This document shows, piece after piece, positions 1-12,300 of a DNA stretch of 64,000 nt (the first letter of the stretch is position 1; each line of letters begins with the position of its first letter). Source of the DNA: Symsagittifera roscoffensis (taxonomy: Eukaryota; Xenacoelomorpha; Acoela; Convolutidae); the NCBI RefSeq assembly GCF_963678635.1, contig NC_087065.1, positions 67,113,374 to 67,177,373 of the forward strand. The letters are read 5' to 3'. Under the pieces are notes generated by a model, which worked only from the letters and a program-made list of their open reading frames with translations, had not been told where the DNA came from and did no database searches. The translations under genes were made by a program, and so were the position numbers.

Positions 1-7
1 TGATTTA

Positions 8-261
8 TTACAATAGGTGGTAGCTGGATCGCTATTTGTTATACTTCGCTCATTATTTATAATTTATTTCAAAAGCCAAATTTTTAGGTGCAAGAAGTGT
101 AAAAATTGAACTTTTGAAGAGCATTTCATTTGCCAGAGTAATATAATTGCAAAAACTATCTTATAGCATGTACAACTGATTGCAAATGAAATAACTATAT
201 TCTGCATTATAGTTCTCAAACTTATTACATGCACTGTACTCAAAATTACCACCTATTGTAA
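8..261. mobile_element. MITE-like element with perfect 15 bp terminal inverted repeats
   Basis: TTACAATAGGTGGTA at 8-22 and its exact reverse complement at 247-261 bound an AT-rich 254 bp segment with no gene. No clear target duplication can be read because the window starts seven bases before it. Confidence 0.6.
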
Positions 262-3200
262 CATATCACCAACAATTGTCAGAGCAAACCAAATTCTCCT
301 AGGTTGAATGCAGCGGCAAAGATGTACTTCGCAAACACAAGAAACAAAAACTAATTAGGAGGTTTCAGCTTATCACGAGTTGAGCGATACAATCAAATCA
401 AAACATGCACTAGTTTTTTTACCAAGAAGGTCTCTGAAAACTAGCGCCTAGATATCGCGCGAGCGGTTAAAATTGTACACTAATAGCTCATTTCAACTTT
501 GAAAAAATGCCTTTTCCTCGTCTAGGATTTTCGCGTAGAAATTGAAGTGATTTGAAACATGAGCAGTTCAATAACGCAAGTCTATTGCATGCAAAATATC
601 GTCCTCTCGCGCACGCCAGTGCAATTTTTGTTTCTTTTGTTACTCCGATATGATCTTTATTCAATATCAAACGAATTAAGAAATCAAAACAAGACTGCTC
701 GTATAAGGGCGCAGCCCTGAATATCCTTCAGGCTAATCTGGTAGTTTTTTGGTTAAACCATAAAAATCCAAAAAAAAAGATTCTAAAAGATTCATTTTTT
801 TGCAGATTTTACCCCTACACGGAATTTTAGGTAAAAAATGATTTTTTATTTACATCCATCAACGCGTTAGTTGGACCAATTAGCGTGCCTCAAAAGGATT
901 GCAATTGAATTAAGAGCTGGAATAATAGGCTGCTTATGCTACGCGTTAATGGAAAACAAGTAGAGCGCGCATTATATTATGATAAGTGGTGATTTTAAAA
1001 CACCCTTAACTATGTAGATTTTTAATTTTGCTCTCAAGGCGTTAATTACGTTGAGATGTGTTTCAATGTTAAATGAAATAAGAAATCAAAACAAAAAAGT
1101 CCGTCAAAAATTGTTAGTTAAAATATCGAAATTTGTCCGGAGACAAAAACACCGAGTCCAAATATTTCACCATTTTCTTCGAAAGTCAAAACAAATAAGT
1201 GAGGAGTGCATCGCACTGAGGGCTTGAACACTAAGAAAAGGTCTGCTTCAAAAAATAGACAAAATATGAGAGAAAAACCACCCCAAAATAATTATCTAAC
1301 TCTTAGTAATGATCTTTAAGGTAACCAAAAACGCAGCTTTTACTCACGCCACATTGTAAAAGTGAAGGAGTCTAAAATTGAAAGCCCCTCAAAAAATAAA
1401 ACATAGCCAACAGACAGTTGAAAAAGAGACAATGCAGGCAAGAAAACAGAAAACAAATACTGACTTCGAATTTCCAAGAAAAAAACTTGGCTTTAAAGCT
1501 CTTGATTGACACAATTTTGATTAAATTAGCCCAATTTGAGGAGACTGGATCAATAGGTAAAACTTATTTTGCTGTCAAATCTGATAAATAATTTCCATTT
1601 TCGAAATTAGAAGTTGATCGCGTTTTTCATGACCTTTACAATTTGCTGTTCGATAGAGGAGTTTGCATTCCTTTAAAGAAAGGAAAGGAACTGAACTTGA
1701 AAATAAATCACAAGTTGAGTCGCTGAAAAGTACATTTGAGCCTGAAAAAATTTTTGAGACTTCTGAAAAAAATCATCACGACCTTTATAAGAGTCTAAAC
1801 TACGTTCATCTACTCTTAAGAAGATCAGCTAAAAAAGGAGTCTTATGCCGAAAACGGGAACCTCTTAAGATGAAGTAAAAAAGGAAAGCGTATTTTAAGC
1901 TATTTCAATTCGCTACATGTGTTTGTGTGCAAAGATATTTCGTCCTATGGCAGTTTTCATCATTTAAAAAAAAATTAGAAAAATGTTCAACTGTTCAACA
2001 AAACAGCAGATTTCGTCTCATTTATCAAAACAACTACCATTTTTCACTCCAATTCAATAAATATTATCCGGCTGATACGTGTGCCCACCGCCATGCAGCT
2101 TGGAGTAAACTTTTGGAAAGGGAAATTTTTCTGCTATAGGAAAAACTCCGCCAACAAAATTTATTGGGATGAAATCTGTGCCAAACAACTTTACATAAAA
2201 GTCAAGTTTGCCATGGTAATTTTACCACAAAGGGAATGATGTTTCCTTCTTTCGTTGAATTTTTTACAATCTGTATCGAATCTACACTCTAAACCTCTAA
2301 ACGCGAGCAGATACTGCTGTGCACTAATACATGCAAAAACTAGAAGACAATGAAGTTGTTATAATTCTAACAGACGTAAATTCGAACCAAAATATACAAT
2401 TTGAAAATATACTTCCATTTAATTAAAGATAAAAATATTAAATTAAATAATTTATAAATACACGCTTCGTATTTGGTAATTAACCAATTCAAACAAATAA
2501 CAGGAGACATGGATGCCTTTATTCGCAAAAACATGCAATATGTGCAGATTCTTTGTTTCTAGACACAATATTCAATTTATAGCACCGGGTAAAACGAGAA
2601 TTTCGCCCAAATATGTGGTTATATTTCAGTCTGAAACAAGACAACAAAAACGCAAAAAGAAACTGTGCACGCTGCTATTGTGATGCTTCTAAGAGATGAA
2701 TTAAACAAACATTTCGCTATTTTCAGAATGAAACTACTAAGCAAACGGGAGTAAATTTGAGTACATTTAGGGTCAAGTGAGTCATGGAGATGACTACAAA
2801 CACGCTCACAACACAGTGCTGCGGATCAACCAACTGATACGCATCAAGCAAGTACCAACACACTTTTTGACAAGTGAGCACCCGGGAAAACTGACAGGAT
2901 TACTAGTACTATTGCATCCAGCTATAACTCAATGATAACTAGTATTAACTAAGGAGCTAACTACCTAAACTACTCGCCATTCAAAGTATATTTAAGTCTC
3001 AAAAAATAACTTTCCCGCTGAAGGATACAAGCTCCGAATATTAGAACTAAAAGGCGTAAATTTCAAATTAAAAGGTGAAGGTTTTCCGCAGCAGCTGCGT
3101 CGTCATGGCATGTCGTCGTCCTTCCATTCACTTAATCGACTACATTGTTTCGCTTTAGCATTTGATTAACTTAACTTTGATGAAATTGCAAATGATCGTC

Positions 3201-3338
3201 TGAGACTAAAACCAAGTCATAACGTGCAAATTTTGATTGATGTATTGTAATGCTTGTTCATCGATCTTCGCATATTTTGAAGACTACTTTTGTTTTCAAA
3301 ATTCTGTTCACGTTAAGTCTTAATTAAGGTCTATCCGA
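262..3338. other. AT-rich DNA downstream of AP3B, no gene seen
   Basis: Apart from one dispersed repeat copy (1401-1818) I see only AT-rich sequence and short chance ORFs. In particular no exon encoding an adaptin appendage domain was found on the minus strand here. Confidence 0.6.
1401..1818 (+). repeat. 0.42-0.45 kb dispersed repeat, copy 1
   Basis: Starts ACATAGCCAACAGACAGTTG, has GCCCAATTTGAGGAGACTGG and ATGACCTTTACAATTTGCTG in the middle and ends near ACCTTTATAAGAGTCTAAAC. The same landmarks recur in order in the other copies. There is no conserved ORF. Confidence 0.75.
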
Positions 3339-6300
3339 TCAACCCCACAACGAGGAGTCCAAAGATGACCCATCTTTTTGAGAACCGTTGCTGTTTGACC
3401 CTTTAGAGGATGTAACACCATTGGCCATGTGTTCTGACCCTTGAAAAATAGTTCTGAAGTCTTTGTAATCTACTTTAGCCGCTGCAACGCTTGATGACTT
3501 AGATGAGGCAGCACCCCCGAACAAGATTTTATCGACTGACTCTATACCGTTGTCTCCGGCCGAAGACTGGCTCGAAACTGTACGCGCTGATGCCGACGAA
3601 GCTGCTGCGGATTTCGCATGTCTACTTACACCCGAGCCCGATGCCGATCCAGCAACAGATGTCGGAGTTCCGGGAACATTGCCCATTCCGCGGTCTTCTG
3701 AAGTCTGTGAGATCATAGTCGGCAGCATTGGTTTGCCTCTCATTGGCTGCGAAGACGCTTTTGACGCATCACCTGAACCACGTGAAATAAGTTACTACGG
3801 CCAGAAATAAATTTAGAAACAGACGATTTCAAAGTATAAAAGAAAAAAGTATACCACAAAATTTGGACAGAATTCAGATTGCAGAGGGATTTAGGGGGGA
3901 AATTAATAGTAATTTGTAACCTGAAGGCAGTGAGGAGGACGGCTCATCGTCGAAAGTGAGCAAAGTTGCTTCTTCCACAACACTCGACACTTCTTCAGAT
4001 ATTTCAACATCCTCCTAAAACAAAGACACTTTTTGTGTTCAGATGAGAGAATTTTTCATTAAGTGCAGTTTACAGTTATCTCATCTATACCTGTGCATGC
4101 AACGTTCTTGATTTGATGTATGAAACAATGATTTCAATTTTATTTACCTTTTTCTTAGCAGATTTGTTCTTTCCTTTGGATGATTTCGGATCTTCTTTCT
4201 TATTCTGTTTCTTGGTAGCTTTCCTCGAGTCTTTTTGCGAATCTTCAGAGTTCTCTGCTGACTCGGAGTCTGACTTCGATACTGACACTGTTTTCTTTGG
4301 TTTGGCTGCTTTTGAAGGAGAACTGCGGTTGGAACTAATTAGAGAGGGCGTGCTAGCTTTGCTTGCTGGACCTCCATTTTGCTTTCCTTTCGGAACTGAT
4401 TTTTTGCTTTGAACTGCTTTGGAGTCCTGCAAAAGAACCATAACTTGACAGAACAAATAGATGATTCAGTAAAAACACTTAAACTCAAAAACAATCATCC
4501 ATTCATTAATCTATGAACAAAACTATAAATGGAGCGGTGAACAAAAGGAAATTCTTTGGAACATTATGAACAATTTAGAAAAGATTAAAGAATAGCTTCT
4601 GATACATTTTCTAACGGTTACACTTAAAAAATACAATAGGTTCAGTAGAAGGAAAAAACTCACATCTTCATCTGAACTCTCTTCGTCTTCGTCACTTGCA
4701 TCTTCATTTTCATCCGAATCGTCCTCTACCTTTTTGTTTTTCGATGCCTCTTTCGCTTTGACTTTATCGTTTTTCACCTTCGGTGACTTCTCGTCCTCGC
4801 TGTCATCGTCCGATTTGCGTCCCGAATACTCCTCCTCAGACTCATCATCGTCGTCCTCGTCCGATTCCTCATCATCCCCGTCTTCCTCCTCTTCGCTTTC
4901 GTCTTTCTTCTTCTTTTCCACTTTGGTCTTCACGTTTCCTTTTTCCTTCGAGGCCAGAGAGGAGGACTTTCCTTTTACGGGCTTCGTACTCTTCGCGTCT
5001 TCTTCCTCACTTCCACTTCCACTTCCGCTGTCGTCTTCATCCTCTTCTTCTTCTTCTTCTTCAGATGACTCGTCTTCTTCCTCTGATTCCTCTTCTTCTT
5101 CACTCTCTTTTCCATCTTCAGACTCGTCATCATCTGCAACTTACAACTTTTAGACTCTCACCTAAGTATATCTTTGTTCTTGTCACAATAAGAAAAAGTC
5201 AAGTCATTATCATGACAAAATGTATGCCAAAAGATAATCCCAGAGTCTCAAAATGAACTAAGTCCGTTATTTATCAACGCTCTGTGAAACTAGTCTGTGA
5301 AAACAAAGTCCGGTATTTATTAATGCTTTGTGAACTCAATAAAGGTTGCTTCAGTTGATTGTTTCTTTTGTTTGAACAAAATTGAAAACAAATTAACTGT
5401 TATCTAACCATCCGAGTAGAAACTCTTTGGCTTTTTCTTCGTCTTGCCACCCTTGTCAGTTTTAGACGACTTCGTGTCTGGCTCTCGCTCGTAGAACGAG
5501 GGTGTCGGCGTTGGTTCCGGGGGTAGTTCCACATTCCTAACCGAAGCATCTGGTTTCTCTGTCGGCCAATCCGGAAGCTCCTCGTAGCCTTCACACCGCT
5601 GGTTCAGATAGTGTGACAAGGTGTTCATTCTGAACTCGTTCCGAGCTGCAAAGAATTAATTTAATTTTCATGCGACCAGGGCAGTTGGAATCTTAACAAA
5701 TGTTATTGGATGCAGACGGATTTAACTATGAATTACACAATGAACTCTGAAAGTAATCCGATTGTCTCAATACTTGGTTGGCTATTGTTCCCAAAAGCTC
5801 ATTTATATGAGCCAAGTGATTTGGTTTGGCATTAGCTTGGGATTTTAAAAAGACGATACTAACGTCTGCACAAATATTTAAACTATGAATTTATTTGAAA
5901 CTCAGCAAAATGGGCAAAAGCCAACAGACTGAAGGGAACGAAAAATAACAGAACGTTTCGATTAAAAAAAAACATATCATGTAGAATTGGCGTCTGTAGA
6001 AATCTAACAGACTTGACCTGATGTTTGTTACATACCTTTAATGCATTAAGTTTACCAAAAGCTAGTTATATAATAAGCAATCATACGAAACAAATAATTG
6101 GTAGCCATTGTATTAATGCTTTAGCTTTTTTAGTAAAGTAATAAAAGTTTTCTTTCTTCTTTTTCACAAAAATTTCTATGAATGATGCTTTTTGCAAAAA
6201 AAAACAATTTCCACGTTTACTATTGATCAATATGGCCAACCATTTCGCAGCAAACAAAGAAAAAATCGAAAATCAAGCCGCCAAAATATAAGGAAAAAAT

Positions 6301-9300
6301 ACAAAACCTAAAAAAATTACTCCTTTCACACAAACTTCTAACGTATTGCACACATTGAAACAAACGATATTTCCAATTTATTTAAGAAGGAATGAGCTTT
6401 TTTCAACACAACAAAAAATGACAAATCGGAGCTTTAAAATAAAAGAAAACACAAAAATAAGTACAAACGCTTATAAAAATTAGTACAAACGAATTTTCCA
6501 ACTAATTGATTGATTCGAAGCCCTGTCTTCTTGGCTAAAGCAAACGTCATTGCTGCCTCGCAGAGATTACAAAACAACTAGTACTAAATACCAATAGCTC
6601 AAATAAGGAGGGTAAAACTAGGGCCACAATTCTTAGCTAGCAAAAAATTAAAGCAATAATTGTTAGCAAGAGACTATTTGAACTGAACATCAATGAGCAG
6701 CAAACTGAATTTTTTGTTAAAACTGCTTTTAACTTATTTTGTTTCATTCAGTTTTTCAATTTCGTCTCACAAGTCTTAAGCTTACTGATTTCACCATGCC
6801 ACACAGCTACCAAGAAATTACTGAAGAACATGGTAAAGAGAATATTTCACACAAGGAAAGGGCCATCAAGTATGTAATACCTTTAGTAAAAGGAACAAAA
6901 AATTTTTGAAAGAACAAAAATTGCCCGTGAGTAGCAAAACCGTACTTTTAGGATGCAAGGTACTATAAAGCACAAGGTAAAGCAACTCTTGCTCCCCACG
7001 AATAATTTGATGAAAACTCAGGAAACAATATTTAGAACTTTGTGTATTTATCAAAGTACTAATTCTTAACCTGCAATTATCAACGACAAGGAGCTTACGC
7101 ATCTGCCCCACTAGATTGCAAAAAATGCAGTGCTTTCGACTTATACTGGACCTTCAGGAACAAAAGAGAATAGTTCTTTGATTCCACCCTGACGAGAAGG
7201 ATTCAAAACTGGTCTTCACCAGCAATAAACAGCTGGTAAAAACCGGTTTCCAATCCTTATCGTCAGGGCGGAATCAAAGAACTATTCACTTTTCTCCTAT
7301 TCTAGTTCCTTTTGCAAAACAACGTGACGAAGGCAAGCACGTGAGGCAAACACAAACAAGTCAATCAAGAGCTGGCACAGGGCCTTGTAGATGGGAATCA
7401 GAAATTAATTAAGACCATTTATCCACGGGGGAAAGGACCAACACAAGAGCTGTACAGCTCATCACGGCGAACCGCTGTTGTGCCCCTGTTTAAGAGCTAC
7501 ATAAGTTATTGCATTAGAAATAATTTCAACTTTCGAAATTCAAAGAAAACAATATACGAGTTAACGCTCTTAGAATTTCACGTTTTTTGCGCCATTTACG
7601 CTTTTGTATTTTCAGAGCGTATTTTGTCTAGCTTTGCACTTGAATTGAACTCAAAAACGCATATATACCTAAGTGCAGTCAGAAATGCTTTAACATGCAT
7701 AAATGCATTTCTGTAGTTATTATAGAGCATTTTAAGACTGTTTTTTTTTCAGAAAAAAAAGACCTATATAAGAGTCTTCGCTACGTTCATCAAGTCTTCA
7801 ACATTATCCAGTTCCTTATGAAAGATTAAAGCGTGTCCTAAAATAAGCTTGCTCTAATCACCGCCGGAAAAAGCAACGCCGAAATGTCAATATATGACAA
7901 ATGCCAAAGACAAAGGGTTGAGCTGTTCAGTCAAAACAAAACTAACATTGTCGAGCAACTTTGTCAATGGGCTTTCTTTCAATTTTGGTTTAGAATTTTT
8001 TCTGTTCTTTAAATTAAATCTTTCATCTTATTTTCCTTTGATCCGATCAAAACTTTAAAGCTATCATTTATCGCCTGATATTCCTCCTCGCTGAATGCGA
8101 ATTGTTGCTTTTTCTTAAAGATAAAAATTGTCGCTTGTCGCTTGTGATGAAAAGTCGCCATGTCGGGTATAACACATGATACTAAATTTCTCGACAAGAA
8201 GTTAAGCACAAAGTTCGGTTGGAAAAAAGCGAACTCGTATTCTAACCCAAGTGTTTGCTTGTGTAATCAATGTCACACTGATATTTGTACATACACTGGA
8301 AGTTGGAGCAGAGCACAGGTGCTGGCTTCTCGCAGAACAGTATCTTCTTGGCGTGTTTATTAAGGTTGTTCTTTCCATTCGTGGGCAGCACCAGAGCCCT
8401 GATGAGTCTGGACCTGTCTCTGATGTCGTAGTTCTCGTCAAATCTCGCCAGAGTGAGCACATACTGCACTAGAAGTTTGACCTGCTTCGAATTCGTCACT
8501 AGCATCTTAGCCGCCAAATTCACCACTTGCAACTTAACTATGTCTTCCTAAACACACCATTCCAATACCAGAGCGAAATAAGACATATAGAATGTCTTAC
8601 AACCAATCAATTTCTAGCGATTAAAGATCAAGTTAGTGTCGGATTTGGGGGAGGGGGACCCTTGAGATTTTTTCTGGTCATGGCTAACGCCCACCCAAAA
8701 ATTCCCCATTTCATTCTATTTTAGAAACCTACGTTTCGTCGATTAACCCTACATTTTTCTGGTCACGGCAGATCTTTCAGTACTATTTCACTAACCATCA
8801 ATATTAGAAGCAAATAAAAAATCATAGGAAGCGTATTGTAAGTACATAGCCATTCTGACATTTCTAATACTAGGACTATTTTCTGGTTCAACATTCAGGA
8901 GCACTTAAAGACCACTCAGTAACTGAGAACTACAACCCAAATGGAAACGAACCTCATTGGGAAATGACTTTGCGAACTTCCTGAGGACGTCGGGTGCATA
9001 CTTCTGCACCTTGTCACAGTTCTCTCCGATCATCCAGAGAATGCTGGCACGTGCCTGGGGTATGGTGATCTTGTCTATCATCTTTGCCATGTGCACAATC
9101 ACAGCTAAGTTCTCCTCCGGTTTCTGTTGGAGTAACTTTTTGGTGACGACGACACTTTCAGCCACGACTATTTCGTTTTTGCTGGCCATCAAGCCCATGA
9201 GGCCATGAAGACACTGGTCTGACACTTCGCTGATTGTGGTGGCACATCTCCCAATGGCGTAAATGGTTGCGCCCACGAATTTAGGATCACTGCTGTGAAC

Positions 9301-12300
9301 ATAGGCCTAAAAAGACAAGCAATTCAAACAATTTATGACACCATAAATTTAGTTGAACTATCAACTACATAAAATGTTCGTTTTCACTTTGACTTCATTA
9401 TCGATTATATTTGCTGAAGTCAACGCTAAATATCAGAAAGAGTAACAGCAAATACAGGCTTCATTTAAAAGGTTTACTTTTGCATTCGTGCAAATAAGTC
9501 CATGAGAGTATCAAGGACTTCCTGATTCTTGAATATGACATCAATCGCATTTTCTGAAACGATTTTCCAGGCTTTGGATTATACTGTGTAGGTCAAATTG
9601 CTGCCGATATCCCCAGGTCAAAGAATCTGAACGAAGTTGAAAAACAAAAAAACTCATTTCACGTCGGAAATCAATTTTTCTTTCCCTTCAGCACGTTAAA
9701 GCCTTGTTAAAAATATACTTTAAAACCTTTTCAAGAATATAATTAACCCTAGAGCAGCTTTTGTTGACCGATTAAGTTGCTCACAGTCACTGATACTGCC
9801 ACCAATTGGCATTAATTAGCCCTATTTTTTGAAAATTATTACATGCAGATTGAACTTTTGGCTCTTTCAGCTTTAAAACGTGTGCATATACCTGGAACTC
9901 TTTGAGAATGATGCTAATTGAGGTCTCGCTGGCCAGGTTGGTCAGTATCTCCAGCTTCAACAGCTTCACGTGTGTGGGGTCACTTGCCCTGATGTAGAAG
10001 CTCTTCAAGTATGGCTCCACTATGGCTTTGTACTTTTTGGAGAAGGTCACTAGCCAGTTCAAAACTACAGCCTGAATTTCCCTGTAAATTACATGTCTCG
10101 TTATTATTATCTAACTTGAGTATGAGCATTAGCCATTAAACAGAACTAGCATAAACTCAACGATAGTTCTCCATTTAAACAGTCTGCCTTCAGTCAAAAA
10201 TACAGTAATTAGGGAGCAGAAACAAAAATATTCGATAAAGTGAACACATTTTAGAAACGAGGAAAGAAGCAAAATATGAGCCATTCAACAGTCGCTCTTC
10301 CCTTAGTGACTTCCTCCTTTGTGCAACCCAAAACCCTTTATTAGCCTTATAACTCTTCTCAATGATACCTATTTGTATGATTGAGCACACGCGTTCAGCA
10401 CACTTTCTTTTGATGATTGCAAACAAACAAACTCACCTGTGAGACTTGAGAAGTCTAATCATGGGTTTGACGATGCAGTTCATCTCTGATCTAGGGGCCA
10501 AATAGTAGTACATCTGACACACAGTCATCACCACTGCACTGTTTCTGCTCTGCAGCAGTGGCTTCGCATTTCGCAGCAGCAGTCGGTGGTCTTGGTCCAT
10601 GACGTTCCTTGCAGCTTTCTCGCTGGACGCCACCGAGTTCTTCTCGTCTTCGCTTTCCTCTTCCGAGGAGTCGGCGAAGAACTTGCTCGGGTCATCGGAT
10701 GTCTGCTTGGGCGCCTCTTCGTCCATATAGACATCGCCCTAAATCACAACCACGCTCAATTTTTCTTTTGCTATTGAACAGAATTTACTGTTGGCAATCA
10801 GCTATACAAATTGCTGAGAGCAGACTAGCTTAACGTTAAGAATAAGCACACCCATATTCCAGGTAAACATTGTAATTTAATTCCACATTTTATTCTACAG
10901 CTGCTACCAACGTTACGCAACAATCTTTTGCAGGGTTCTTTTACAACCAATGTTTTCAATTTGAAAACAGAAGACGAAGCTGATAATGACCTTAAGATTC
11001 ATACATTAACACGGCAACTTATTACATTCAAATTTAAACTATCTAGACAATGATAACCATATTTCTTGACAGTTGAAATGGCCTATAATCACATGATACG
11101 GACGTCGATACCTAAGACAAAAGCTGGTATGTCATGGCCATGTCATAGTTAAGATACTGAAGTATTGTTTAATTAGGGCAAACAAATTAAGTAGAGCAAA
11201 ATGCGATTAGTCAAGACTTAGTTCTATCAGCTAGCAATGCGCGTGGTTTTCCAATTACCAAGTTAACTCAGATTTGATATTTTTAAATATTTATTGAATA
11301 AGTTCATGCAAAATAACAATCATCGCCCGGCTAATTAAAATTAACAGCGCCTTCGTATTTCACGACAAGCAGGAACGGGTCTTTTCTCTGAGCTAAAACC
11401 AATAATCGTCAATTATTCAAATTTAAAGATCCTTCTCTAAACATGCGTCGTTTTCGGAGGTGCGGTGGCGTTTCTAAGGGCTGTTTCTTAGCTCCCGCAG
11501 CTTATCTGTTTTGTGCTTACATATCAATATACTGCACCTTCGCTGACCGTTGGAGCTACCGGTCAGTTAGTGTAGAAGCGACGAACAGTTTCTATCATTC
11601 TTCGAAGAACTTCGGCAATGAATCGAGTTGGGAGTTGCTGCACAATTTGACAGTTGACACCACAGTGACAGGCGTGGTAGACAAAATGAACCAAACCAAA
11701 ATATTCCATACCGTTCTTATCCATACCAATGATCAACCAACCAGTAAGTTCCTTTACAGTTTGAAAGAATGATACCATTTATAATCAGGAACCAGACACG
11801 AAGAACTTATAAAAATTATGATAATACGACTTAAGTACAAATGAAAGGCTTAACCTAACTAGAACTCGATTGGATAATTACAGAGAACCGGAGCAAGGTA
11901 ATGCTGCTTTAATAAGTAATCGGTCAAAGCTGGGCCTCGAACCGCCTATCTTCCGGTTGAGTATAGCGATTGAGTATTTCACTGCTACTATAAAAAAATT
12001 ACAAAGAGGCGAAGCTTCGCTTCGCAAAAACTAGCGAGAACAGGACAAAAAGCAGCTCTATTAAGTGCAATAAGAAAGTAGAAATAGGGCTCGAATTAGT
12101 AAAAAAAATTCGGCAAATCTGCGACCTAGAGATTAAGAGTCTCACGCACGATCCACTGATTCATGGACGCTTAATAAACGACAAACATTCGCCACAAATA
12201 AAGCAGAGAACAGATGCAATGAAATTCCCAATCCTGCAGATCGTGATTATAGCAAATGGTCACCAAATAAGTGAACACTTTCCACGTTCAATGAACTTAT

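Noticed and set aside
64-670. Short minus-strand ORFs near the left edge as possible AP3B appendage exons
   Set aside because: No similarity to the appendage domain, and the first lies within a MITE-like element.
4734-5256. Plus-strand ORFs of 139 and 157 residues rich in Ser/Phe or Pro/Arg/Leu
   Set aside because: They are antisense shadows of the acidic Ser/Glu AP3B hinge exon 5133-4664.
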